A stretch of 20,370 nucleotides of DNA from DRTC01 sp964521025 (GTDB taxonomy: Bacteria > Cloacimonadota > Cloacimonadia > Cloacimonadales > TCS61). Positions 14,018-20,370 of the stretch are shown in pieces (the first letter of the stretch is position 1; the number at the start of each line of letters is the position of its first letter). Location of the stretch: the NCBI GenBank assembly GCA_964521025.1, contig CAZFPK010000053.1, positions 1 to 20,370 on the forward strand, in the 5' to 3' direction. The position numbers were made by a program, and so were the translations under genes. The notes under the pieces were generated by a model that was given only the letters and a program-made list of their open reading frames with translations, was not told the DNA's origin and did not search any database.

Positions 14018-16051
14018 TTATTCACCTCCAAAATTTGTTGTTGAATTGTTTTTATTCATCGAATTAAATGTTTTTAGAAAAATATAAAAAAGGAAAATTG
14101 CTGGGATTCCCAACCAGAAAGGAATTTCTTCGTTTTTAAAAACAAAACTCAAGTAAGGAATCCGATCCCCGAATTTTCCAATTAAAACTGCCAGGCTATT
14201 ATGCACAAAATGAGCAAAAACCGGAACGATTATACTATTTGTTCTCAATAATAAATATCCTAACCATATTCCTAACAAACCAGCCGGAAGCAAACGAAAC
14301 GGATCGAGATGGAAAATCCCGAAAAGCAGGGCTGTGATCAAGATCGATTTCCAAAATCCCTTTTTTTTGAAAACATTAATAAAGTATCCTCGAAACATGA
14401 TCTCTTCACAAATCCCGGGAAGAACTCCGATAATAATAATAATTTTCCACATTTCAAGGTTTTCCATTTTCAATAATTCGGACATGGTTTTCAGGTAAGA
14501 TTCCGGAATTGGATAAATGACATTTATTAGCTGGGTCAGGAGTAAAACCAGGATCATAACAGGAAAAGCAATAAATAGAACCAGAAACAAATTAGAGATT
14601 TTAACAGGATTTATTTTGAGGAATTTTTTGATATCGACTTTAGCGATCCTCAAAAGCAAGATGGTTGGCAAAAAAATCAAGATAATTTCGGTTTTGATCA
14701 AACCTCTGGCAATATCTTTTGCCTGCCAGTTTCCTCCAATATAAAAAAGGACTAATAAAATTACAATAAAAAAGATGAATGCTGTTTGATATGAAAAAAC
14801 ATTTTTCTTTTCTTTTCCCCAGAATTTCAATGATTTTTCTTCCGCTGTCCGGAAAAGTATCGATTCATTATAAAAAAGTCTAACAGAAATAGAGATCGCG
14901 ATTAAATCCAGAACCAGGGTTGAAAACAGGACGATCAAAAGGTGTGAAATTTCAAAACTTCCTAACATTATATCTCTAAAAAGCAATGAGAAGTTAACGA
15001 TTGGAATCAATGCAAATCCAAAATTCAGTTCGAATCCGGGTAAAAAACTGACCATCGACAGCATAATCCCGCCAAACAGAACCGGCATTTGATAACTCTG
15101 GGCTTCCTTAATGTTACGAGAATAGGTCGAGATGGAAAGTAACAATGCAGAGAAAAATGTGACAAGAGGTATCATTAAAAATAAGATGAGTACGAAATTG
15201 GCGATCGGTAATTGTAAGTTACTGATATTTGCCTGATTTTTGGAAAAAATATGCTGAAAGGAGAGATACATACTGAAAAGATTCAAAAGAACAGTGATCA
15301 ACGAAATCGTGATAATGGTCATGTATTTTCCGACAACAAGTTCAATCCTGCGAGCTGCACTGACAAGTATCGTTTCCAGAGTCCTTCTTTCTTTTTCTCC
15401 GGCAACCAGATCGGAAGCCACAATTGCCGCACTGCTGATCGTTAAAATGATAAGCAGGTAAGGAAGGAATTTTCCCAAGGCAAAGCCGAGCATCTGTTCC
15501 GGATTAGCGAGATTTTCCTTTTTTACTTCTATCGCATTGAGGATCTCTTCGTTAATTTGTATTTTTTGAAGTCTCTCCCCGATCAGTTCATCTTCGATCT
15601 TAAAAAATTTATCGCGGATTTTCCGAAAGGTTTTCGAACTTCTATCATTTGTTTCATCATATTTGATCTTCGCCAGGAAAACCCGGTAACCTGCCGATGA
15701 CAGACTATCGTTCAATTCGATAACTGCCTGCAAGCTTTTATCTTCGATAAGTTCAATAAAAGTTGTCTCATTATAAACATCCGTTTTCTGCATAACCTGA
15801 AGATTTTCGATAGTTTCAAGTTCGGATCGAATCCTTTGAGAAGTATCACTTAATATGTTATCGTTTATATAAATAACCATTTCCTGTTCTTCGAGCTTCA
15901 TTTCCTGGCGGGACATCATCGAGGAAAAAGCGATCATGAGTAAAGGATATAAAACGATAGGAAGAATTAATGATGTTATGATCGTTCTGCGGTCGCGGAA
16001 AAGATCGAGCAGTTCCTTTTTATAAATGGTGAGGATTTTTTTAAAATTCAT
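14018..16051 (-). CDS. ABC-2 type permease (NatB-like) fused to a CPBP intramembrane protease
   Basis: 677 aa. The N-terminal part is an ABC-2 exporter permease: one TM (about 22-45), a large extracytoplasmic loop (about 46-185), then a TM cluster (about 190-400) that includes the conserved VAGEKERRTLETILVSAARR coupling segment. The C-terminal part (about 470-660) is a CPBP/CAAX-type membrane protease with EEIMFR (E549, E550, R554), FGIFH (H581) and HFVHN (H614, N618), all the expected metal and catalytic residues. The family pairs with NatA-like ATPases to export sodium or peptides; the substrate here is unknown. The fused protease may trim an exported peptide or prenylated substrate (inference). 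The start overlaps the ATPase gene by 11 bp. The final codons provide the glmS ribosome-binding site. Confidence 0.92.
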   Translation of the reverse strand: MNFKKILTIYKKELLDLFRDRRTIITSLILPIVLYPLLMIAFSSMMSRQEMKLEEQEMVIYINDNILSDTSQRIRSELETIENLQVMQKTDVYNETTFIELIEDKSLQAVIELNDSLSSAGYRVFLAKIKYDETNDRSSKTFRKIRDKFFKIEDELIGERLQKIQINEEILNAIEVKKENLANPEQMLGFALGKFLPYLLIILTISSAAIVASDLVAGEKERRTLETILVSAARRIELVVGKYMTIITISLITVLLNLFSMYLSFQHIFSKNQANISNLQLPIANFVLILFLMIPLVTFFSALLLSISTYSRNIKEAQSYQMPVLFGGIMLSMVSFLPGFELNFGFALIPIVNFSLLFRDIMLGSFEISHLLIVLFSTLVLDLIAISISVRLFYNESILFRTAEEKSLKFWGKEKKNVFSYQTAFIFFIVILLVLFYIGGNWQAKDIARGLIKTEIILIFLPTILLLRIAKVDIKKFLKINPVKISNLFLVLFIAFPVMILVLLLTQLINVIYPIPESYLKTMSELLKMENLEMWKIIIIIGVLPGICEEIMFRGYFINVFKKKGFWKSILITALLFGIFHLDPFRLLPAGLLGIWLGYLLLRTNSIIVPVFAHFVHNSLAVLIGKFGDRIPYLSFVFKNEEIPFWLGIPAIFLFYIFLKTFNSMNKNNSTTNFGGE

Positions 16052-16802
16052 TTAAAGTAACCTTTTCGCTTTTCTCATTTACAAAATGGATAAAAATATC
16101 ATCGAGATCCTGATGACCGGATTCTTCTTTGAATTCCTGCCATGTTCCTTCAGCGAGAAGTTTTCCTTTGTGGATCATGACAATTTTATCGGCAATCCGT
16201 TCTGCTTCTCTCATGATATGAGTGGAAAATAAAACGCATTTTCCTTCATTTTTACATTTATGGATAAAATCGACGATATTTTTCGCAGTCAGAATATCCA
16301 GTCCTGCGGTCGGTTCATCAAAGATCATTACCGGAGGATCGTGAATAATAGAACGAGCGATGGAGACTTTCTGTTTCATCCCGGTTGAAAGCAGATCGAC
16401 TTTTTTATCGAGAAATCCGGACATATCGAGTAATTGGGCAATATCATCGATCCTGTTTTGGATTATTTCATCCTCGATGTCATAGAGCCGGGCAAAATAG
16501 GTTATGATCTCTCTCGCTGTCAACCTGGCATACAAACCTGTATCTCCGGAAAGAAAACCGAGCTTTGACCTGACTTTTTGAGGATCGTCGATAATATCAT
16601 ATTCTTCTACGGAAGCAGTTCCGCTCGTAGGCTGCAAAACTGTTGACAGCATTCTCATAGCAGTTGTCTTGCCTGCTCCGTTGACTCCGAGAAGAACGAC
16701 GATCTCACCTTTTTCTGCTGAAAAGGAAAGATCATTCACCGCGAAAAGTTTTTCCCCGTTTTTCTGATAAAATACTTTTGTCAAATTCTCTACTTTGATC
16801 AT
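16041..16802 (-). CDS. ABC transporter ATP-binding protein (NatA-like)
   Basis: 253 aa. ATPase subunit of the ABC-2 exporter encoded by the overlapping next gene. Walker A GVNGAGKTT (39-47), signature LSTGMKQ (138-144; LSTGM instead of LSGGQ, common in the NatA branch), Walker B VMIFDE (158-163) with the D-loop after it, and switch His195 in STH are all present, so it should hydrolyse ATP. It would work at the inner membrane face. The ATG follows AGGTTTTT. A 10-bp hairpin (16823-16848) lies in the leader between the PIN-associated gene and this one. Gene order ATPase, permease-protease, glmS with overlaps suggests one operon. Confidence 0.94.
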   Translation of the reverse strand: MIKVENLTKVFYQKNGEKLFAVNDLSFSAEKGEIVVLLGVNGAGKTTAMRMLSTVLQPTSGTASVEEYDIIDDPQKVRSKLGFLSGDTGLYARLTAREIITYFARLYDIEDEIIQNRIDDIAQLLDMSGFLDKKVDLLSTGMKQKVSIARSIIHDPPVMIFDEPTAGLDILTAKNIVDFIHKCKNEGKCVLFSTHIMREAERIADKIVMIHKGKLLAEGTWQEFKEESGHQDLDDIFIHFVNEKSEKVTLNEF

Positions 16803-16822
16803 AAAAACCTGTTAAATCAAAT

Positions 16823-16848
16823 CTGGCAAGTTTTCGGGAACTTGCCAG
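16823..16848. other. Hairpin upstream of the ABC ATPase gene
   Basis: Perfect 10-bp stem CTGGCAAGTT/AACTTGCCAG with a 6-nt loop, between the small PIN-partner gene and the ABC ATPase gene. No T-run follows on the minus strand. It may be a weak terminator, a processing site or another dispersed palindrome. Confidence 0.5.
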
Positions 16849-16875
16849 GTTTATATAAATTAAGGTAAAATATCT

Positions 16876-17058
16876 TTATTTCAGATTATGTTGCTGTTTT
16901 ATATTTCTTACTACTTTTCCCAATATTTTGTTTTTTTTAATACTTTGAAAACTTCTCTTATTCGCTACCTGATCCGTGAGATTTCTTAATTCATTTTCAA
17001 TTTTTTTTTGAATTTTCCATTTCATTTGAACGCAGTCGAATTGTTTTTGCTTTTTCAC
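16876..17058 (-). CDS. Small basic protein paired with a PIN toxin, probable antitoxin
   Basis: 60 aa, GTG start. The beginning, KQKQFDCVQMKWKIQKKIENEL, matches a short protein type that I recall next to PIN-domain genes (FDCV-x-MK-x2-IQ-x-KI). After about residue 25 the chain is Lys/Arg/Gln-rich and unlike the members I remember, so it may be diverged or altered at its 3' end. Its GTG overlaps the PIN gene's TGA stop in a GTGA junction, indicating coupled translation. The toxin-antitoxin role is inferred from this pairing, not from any recognised DNA-binding domain. Confidence 0.6.
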   Translation of the reverse strand: MKKQKQFDCVQMKWKIQKKIENELRNLTDQVANKRSFQSIKKNKILGKVVRNIKQQHNLK

Positions 17059-17513
17059 TGATCAATTACCTCTTTTGGAGAGTATATCTTAATTGGTTTA
17101 TATCCATTAAGTAAATTTACAGTTTGTAAACCATTAATTTTATCATAATGTACTATGTGTTTAAAATTCCAACTGACAATGAAATCGACTCCTGCAATAG
17201 TAAAATGAGCAACATGTTCGACATCTGCTTTGCAGGAAATACTCAAGACGGATTCTTTTATATATTCATCTCTAAGTAAACTAACTTCATCAGAGAATTC
17301 TAACAACTCAATCGAGTTTGGTTGTATTTCAGCTAATATTTTTTGAACAAAATCAGGAACTTTGTCTAATTCTCGTAAAGTTGTTGATGAAACTACTAAA
17401 ATGAATCTGCCGTCGTTTATTTCTTGAAAGAAGGATTTACTATCATCAGAAAATTCATCATCGAAACATCCCCCAAAAACCGATGTATCAGCATATATTC
17501 TTAATTTTCTCAA
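17055..17513 (-). CDS. PIN-domain protein, probable RNase toxin
   Basis: 152 aa. PIN domains are Mg2+-dependent RNases, mostly toxins of VapBC-like pairs. The acidic site is complete: D9 in YADTSVFGG, E48 in LRELDKVPD, D97 in KADVEHVAHFTIAGVD, and D110 followed by FIVSWNFKHI with N116. The layout (DTSVFGGCFDDEF start, SWNFKHI near the end) is a distinct PIN subfamily usually found with a small FDCV-type partner, here the overlapping next gene. The TTG start at 17513 is supported by AGGA 8-11 nt upstream and by the lack of another start before the DTS motif. It begins 25 bp after the M42 gene. An RNase activity is expected from the family; the target is unknown. Confidence 0.85.
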   Translation of the reverse strand: MRKLRIYADTSVFGGCFDDEFSDDSKSFFQEINDGRFILVVSSTTLRELDKVPDFVQKILAEIQPNSIELLEFSDEVSLLRDEYIKESVLSISCKADVEHVAHFTIAGVDFIVSWNFKHIVHYDKINGLQTVNLLNGYKPIKIYSPKEVIDQ

Positions 17514-17538
17514 TTTATTTCCTACAAAAAATCATTAA

Positions 17539-18603
17539 TCATACCTTCGGAATAAAATCGGTTCCATCATCGATCATGTGTACGAATTCTGCGAGAATTT
17601 TTACTGCTCCGTCCAGGTCATTAAATGAAATAATTTCATTCGGAGTGTGCATATATCGGTTTGGAATGCTGATCAAACCTGCTGCTACACCTGATCGTGT
17701 GATCTGGATCGCATTGGCATCTGTTCCGGTTCCGCGGGGAGCAGCTTCGACCTGGAATTTGACTTTCACTTTTTTGGCAGCTGCTTTTAATAGAGAAAAA
17801 ACTTTTGGATTGATATTAGCACCGATAGCGATAACAGGACCTTTATCAAGTTTCACATCGCCCATCACATTTTTATCCATTCCCGGGTAATCGGTGGCAT
17901 GAGTAACATCGATCGCGATACCGATATGGGGATCTATCCCGAATGCACTTGTGCGCGCACCTCTCAAACCAATTTCTTCCTGAACCGAGGATACGGCATA
18001 AATATTGACGGAAAGTTTTTCATTGGCTAATTCTTTCAAAAGAGCTCCTGCCACAAAAACTCCGGCTTTATTATCGGTTGCTTTGGTAGAAATTATATTC
18101 CGGTTCAACATTTCGGTTCCCGGGAAAAAAGTGATCGGATCGCCGACTTCTGTTTTTTTCTCCGCATCTTTTCTATCTTTTGCTCCGATATCGATCCAGA
18201 GATCATCGAGAGTAACCGTTTTTTTCCTTTCTTCCGGTTTGAGCAGATGTATAGGTTTTCGTCCTATTATTCCCCGAACAACTTTCTTTTCATGGTAAAT
18301 ATTGACTTTCAGTCCGGGCAGTAATGTGGAGTCCACTCCACCGATCGCACTGAACCTGATAAAACCGTCATCGTCGATGTATTTGACCATCATCCCGATC
18401 TCATCCGCATGACCGGAAACCATAAAACGAAGTTTACCGGTTCCTTTCTTCAGAGCAATCACATTCCCGTGCACATCGGTTTTTATTTCATCGGCAATAT
18501 TTTTGACGAAATCACGATAGATTTCCTGAGCCGGCTGTTCAAAACCGGACGGACTCGGTGATTGAACCAGTTCCTTAAAAAATTTCCTTAAATTCTTATC
18601 CAT
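17539..18603 (-). CDS. M42-family aminopeptidase (FrvX/glutamyl aminopeptidase type)
   Basis: 354 aa, normal for M42. These form large tetrahedral dodecamers in the cytoplasm that remove N-terminal residues from peptides, using two metal ions (Zn or Co). Ligands and catalytic residues are in place: H65 and D67 in SGHADEIG, D177 in TKATDNKAG, E209/E210 in SVQEEIGLRG, D232 in AIDVTHA, and H319 in NRYMHTPNE. The start was set at 18603, which has AAAGGAAAGAA upstream; an ATG five codons earlier has no ribosome site and would place this Shine-Dalgarno inside the gene. The specific P1 preference cannot be read from the sequence; members also include endoglucanase-labelled misannotations. Confidence 0.93.
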   Translation of the reverse strand: MDKNLRKFFKELVQSPSPSGFEQPAQEIYRDFVKNIADEIKTDVHGNVIALKKGTGKLRFMVSGHADEIGMMVKYIDDDGFIRFSAIGGVDSTLLPGLKVNIYHEKKVVRGIIGRKPIHLLKPEERKKTVTLDDLWIDIGAKDRKDAEKKTEVGDPITFFPGTEMLNRNIISTKATDNKAGVFVAGALLKELANEKLSVNIYAVSSVQEEIGLRGARTSAFGIDPHIGIAIDVTHATDYPGMDKNVMGDVKLDKGPVIAIGANINPKVFSLLKAAAKKVKVKFQVEAAPRGTGTDANAIQITRSGVAAGLISIPNRYMHTPNEIISFNDLDGAVKILAEFVHMIDDGTDFIPKV

Positions 18604-18634
18604 TTTCTTTCCTTTCATTTTTTGAAAATTTGTG

Positions 18635-18803
18635 TTAAGTCTGCTTCAGCAAACTTGACTTAAGTTCGTTAATTGGGACTGTTCCACAACCTTCAAAAAA
18701 GTACTTACTGTGAAAATCAAACTCCAAATCTTATCCCTGTTGCGAGATCTCGAGAATTTTGTCATCCTGAGCGTAGTCGAAGGATACTTAAATTTGGTTG
18801 TGG
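18635..18803. repeat. Dispersed repeats between cupin and M42 genes
   Basis: The 18604-18841 spacer carries several symmetric pieces. TTAAGTC/GACTTAA lies around an inner TGCT/AGCA hairpin at about 18635-18659. CCACAACC (18684-18691) and GGTTGTGG (18796-18803) form an outer inverted pair. Inside that pair are a perfect CGAGATCTCG (18743-18752) and the motif GTCATCCTGAGCGTAGTCGA (18761-18780). The last motif is a dispersed intergenic repeat that I recall from many Bacteroidetes-related and other genomes; when translated it produces the spurious CHPERSRRI peptide seen in misannotated proteins. No gene is supported here. Confidence 0.65.
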
Positions 18804-18841
18804 GTCAACTACACAATTGATTTGGAAATTCTATTTCGATA

Positions 18842-19243
18842 TCAACAATTATTCGCTACTCCCGAAGCGAACGGATTTATGACTTTCTTCTCCCCGGTTT
18901 TTGGTTTATCATGCGGAATAATGCAGAGGAATTTCAAAACCGAACCACCGGAATTTTTGAATTGATGTTTTTCATTTGGATCGACAAAGATCGCATCTCC
19001 CTGTTTGAAAGGTCTTTCTCCCCATTCTGTTACTAATTTACCTTCACCTTCGACACAAAAGACTTCATGTTCCCAGCTGTGAGTATGAAAAGGAGTATTT
19101 CCATTCGGTTTTACTTCGAACATTCTCATGGCAAAATTGGGTGCATTATCTTTTTGTGAGATCAACCAGCGGATCTTTGTTCCTTTGGCTCCTTCGACAT
19201 TAACATCTTCGAGTTCAACATTTTTATAATTTGTTAATTTCAT
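18842..19243 (-). CDS. Single-domain cupin protein
   Basis: 133 aa. Cupin motif 1 is PFHTHSWEHEVFCVEGEG, with metal ligands H53, H55 and E60; motif 2 is GDAIFVDPNEKHQFKN, with H93. All four ligands of a mononuclear metal site are present. The chain starts with a short strand region, and the tail ends in NNC. Small cupins of this sort serve as dioxygenases, isomerases or sensors, and nothing here points to one reaction. The ATG follows GAGGAAAGAAA. It lies 81 bp downstream of the adenylate cyclase gene, so it could share a transcript with it. Confidence 0.88.
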   Translation of the reverse strand: MKLTNYKNVELEDVNVEGAKGTKIRWLISQKDNAPNFAMRMFEVKPNGNTPFHTHSWEHEVFCVEGEGKLVTEWGERPFKQGDAIFVDPNEKHQFKNSGGSVLKFLCIIPHDKPKTGEKKVINPFASGVANNC

Positions 19244-19324
19244 TTTCTTTCCTCATTTCCGACAAATATTGAAATGCTTAAATGAAGTCAATAAAAATTA
19301 CATTCATCTTTTTCTCAAAAGAGG

Positions 19325-20326
19325 TTACGAATTTTTCTGATCGATAAAGTACATTTTGATTTTTCCAATTCCTTTAACTTCCAAAGCATCCCTTTCAATA
19401 AACTTAAATTTATCTTTAACTAAAATATATGTAGCTTCGGAGATATTAATCTTCATAGGTTCGGAATTACTTTCCATCCTGGAAGCTGTATTAATCGTAT
19501 CCCCAAAAACATCGTAGATATATTTTTTTACACCCACGATTCCTCCGACAACTTTCCCGGTATGAATACCGATCCTTATTTTCCATTTTATTTTTGATTC
19601 TTTATTTCTCTTTTTTGCAAATCTAATTATTTCGATCGCCGAATTGATGATATTCTCAGCATGTTTACCATTTGCTTCCGGTAATCCGCAAACAGCCAGG
19701 TAAGCATCACCGATCGTCTTGATGCGTTCACATTCATTTTTCTCGATTATATTATCAAAAGCAGTAAAGATATCATTCAATTCATCGATCAGTATTTTTG
19801 GCTCGAGTTCAGCAGATTTCTTAGTAAAACCGACTAAATCTGAAATGAAAACCGTAACATTTTCATAAGATTCAGGCTCGGTTTTGTCTTTTTCTTTGAG
19901 GTCGTTTGCTATTCTAACCGGTAAAATATTCAACAACAGATTATCGGATTTAGCTTTTTCTTTGATGATAATCTCATTAGCTTTTTTCTTTAGATGATAA
20001 CGACTATAAATGACAATAACTAAAAGCAGTATTAAAATTGAAAATATTATCAGAGAGGTTTTTAACCTTTGTTGTTTGGATAATTCCAGTTCCTTTATCT
20101 TTTTTTCATTTTTCAGGATTTCGATTTCTTGTCTCCTCATTTCAGATCTGTCTTTGATTTGAATCAGTTGGAGCTCTTGATATGCTTTATCTTTTTCCAG
20201 ATCCTTGATTCTTTTCTCGACTCTTTCCGTTTCATTCTTGATTTTTTTTATCTGTTTTTGATAAACGGTCTGTTTATTTTCAAGATCTTTTATTGCTTTT
20301 TCTTTTTCTTCGATTTTTATAATGGA
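19325..20326 (-). CDS. Class III adenylate cyclase, membrane-bound, 5' end apparently disrupted
   Basis: From the first ATG (20140) the product is 271 aa: coiled coil, one TM (28-46), a linker, and a complete class III cyclase domain (about 90-265). It has both metal Asp residues (D101 in ISDLVGF, D145 in GDAYLAV), the adenine-selecting Lys141 and Asp210 (in YDVFGD), and N217 and R221 with the exact 7 and 4 spacing of the transition-state pair. It should make cAMP from ATP, with the catalytic domain in the cytoplasm. The same frame stays open upstream of 20140 to a stop at 20327-20329 and encodes a regular Glu/Lys/Gln coiled coil (such as KEKAIKDLENKQTVYQKQI). That stretch has no ATG, GTG or TTG, so the real gene probably began further upstream and has been broken, or uses ATT at 20323. 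Related proteins usually carry TPR sensor regions here. Confidence 0.85.
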   Translation of the reverse strand, partial: SIIKIEEKEKAIKDLENKQTVYQKQIKKIKNETERVEKRIKDLEKDKAYQELQLIQIKDRSEMRRQEIEILKNEKKIKELELSKQQRLKTSLIIFSILILLLVIVIYSRYHLKKKANEIIIKEKAKSDNLLLNILPVRIANDLKEKDKTEPESYENVTVFISDLVGFTKKSAELEPKILIDELNDIFTAFDNIIEKNECERIKTIGDAYLAVCGLPEANGKHAENIINSAIEIIRFAKKRNKESKIKWKIRIGIHTGKVVGGIVGVKKYIYDVFGDTINTASRMESNSEPMKINISEATYILVKDKFKFIERDALEVKGIGKIKMYFIDQKNS

Positions 20327-20370
20327 TTAGCAAATTAGGACAGAGCATTAAGGTGTAATTTGACAGGAAT

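Noticed and set aside
14017..14040. glmS ribozyme or other leader element before glmS
   Set aside because: The upstream sequence is the coding end of the permease, with no space for a leader.
17483..17890. 135-codon plus-strand frame opposite the M42 and PIN genes
   Set aside because: Antisense shadow of the M42 gene; its length reflects low stop frequency opposite that gene's codons.
18673..18882. 69-codon plus-strand frame containing CHPERSRRI
   Set aside because: That peptide is the known translation artefact of a dispersed GTCATCCTGAGCG-type repeat; the frame also overlaps the cupin gene's end.
1..20370. tRNA, rRNA or insertion sequence with a full transposase
   Set aside because: No tRNA cloverleaf, rRNA segment or transposase gene was recognised on either strand.

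Overview
The window is AT-rich, and every convincing protein gene lies on the minus strand, so transcription runs from high to low coordinates. The gene set suggests an anaerobic, Gram-negative-type bacterium of the FCB/Cloacimonadota kind. It includes a secreted Asp-box propeller protein with a fibronectin type III end, a 2-hydroxyacyl-CoA dehydratase-type activase, FolE2, a membrane-anchored ApbE, M42 and M16 peptidases and an ABC-2 permease fused to a CPBP protease. The taxonomic placement is inference from gene content and style; there is no rRNA or phylogenetic marker that would fix it.

Layout in transcription order (right to left): a class III adenylate cyclase whose 5' end looks disrupted (19325-20326); a cupin (18842-19243); a spacer with dispersed palindromes; an M42 aminopeptidase (17539-18603); a PIN-domain protein and a small partner resembling a toxin-antitoxin pair (16876-17513); an ABC exporter made of an ATPase and a permease-CPBP fusion, running directly into glmS (12178-16802); recO and apbE overlapping by 4 bp (10193-11934); a 540-bp repeat-rich spacer; folE2 (8820-9653); an M16 peptidase (6145-8673); a sirtuin (5298-6032); a BadF/HgdC-type activase (4393-5169); a secreted TPR protein (3222-4193); and a secreted propeller protein (477-2819) followed by a strong rho-independent terminator at 265-305.

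Most genes are housekeeping or common accessory genes: cell-wall precursor synthesis (glmS), recombination repair (recO), pterin synthesis (folE2), flavinylation (apbE), protein and peptide turnover, and cAMP signalling. I do not see a convincing new multi-gene system. The less ordinary content is between the genes. One palindrome family has conserved ends and a conserved loop but different stems. A second intergenic repeat occupies three consecutive spacers and ends at a near-constant distance before each start codon. A nested inverted repeat lies just upstream of folE2. A paired inverted REP-like unit sits between apbE and folE2. A 45-codon plus-strand reading frame has a hAT-transposase-like motif pattern.

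Start codons were re-chosen where a Shine-Dalgarno sequence, a structure or family knowledge argues against the longest frame: glmS at 14016, folE2 at 9653, recO at 11934 and the M42 gene at 18603.
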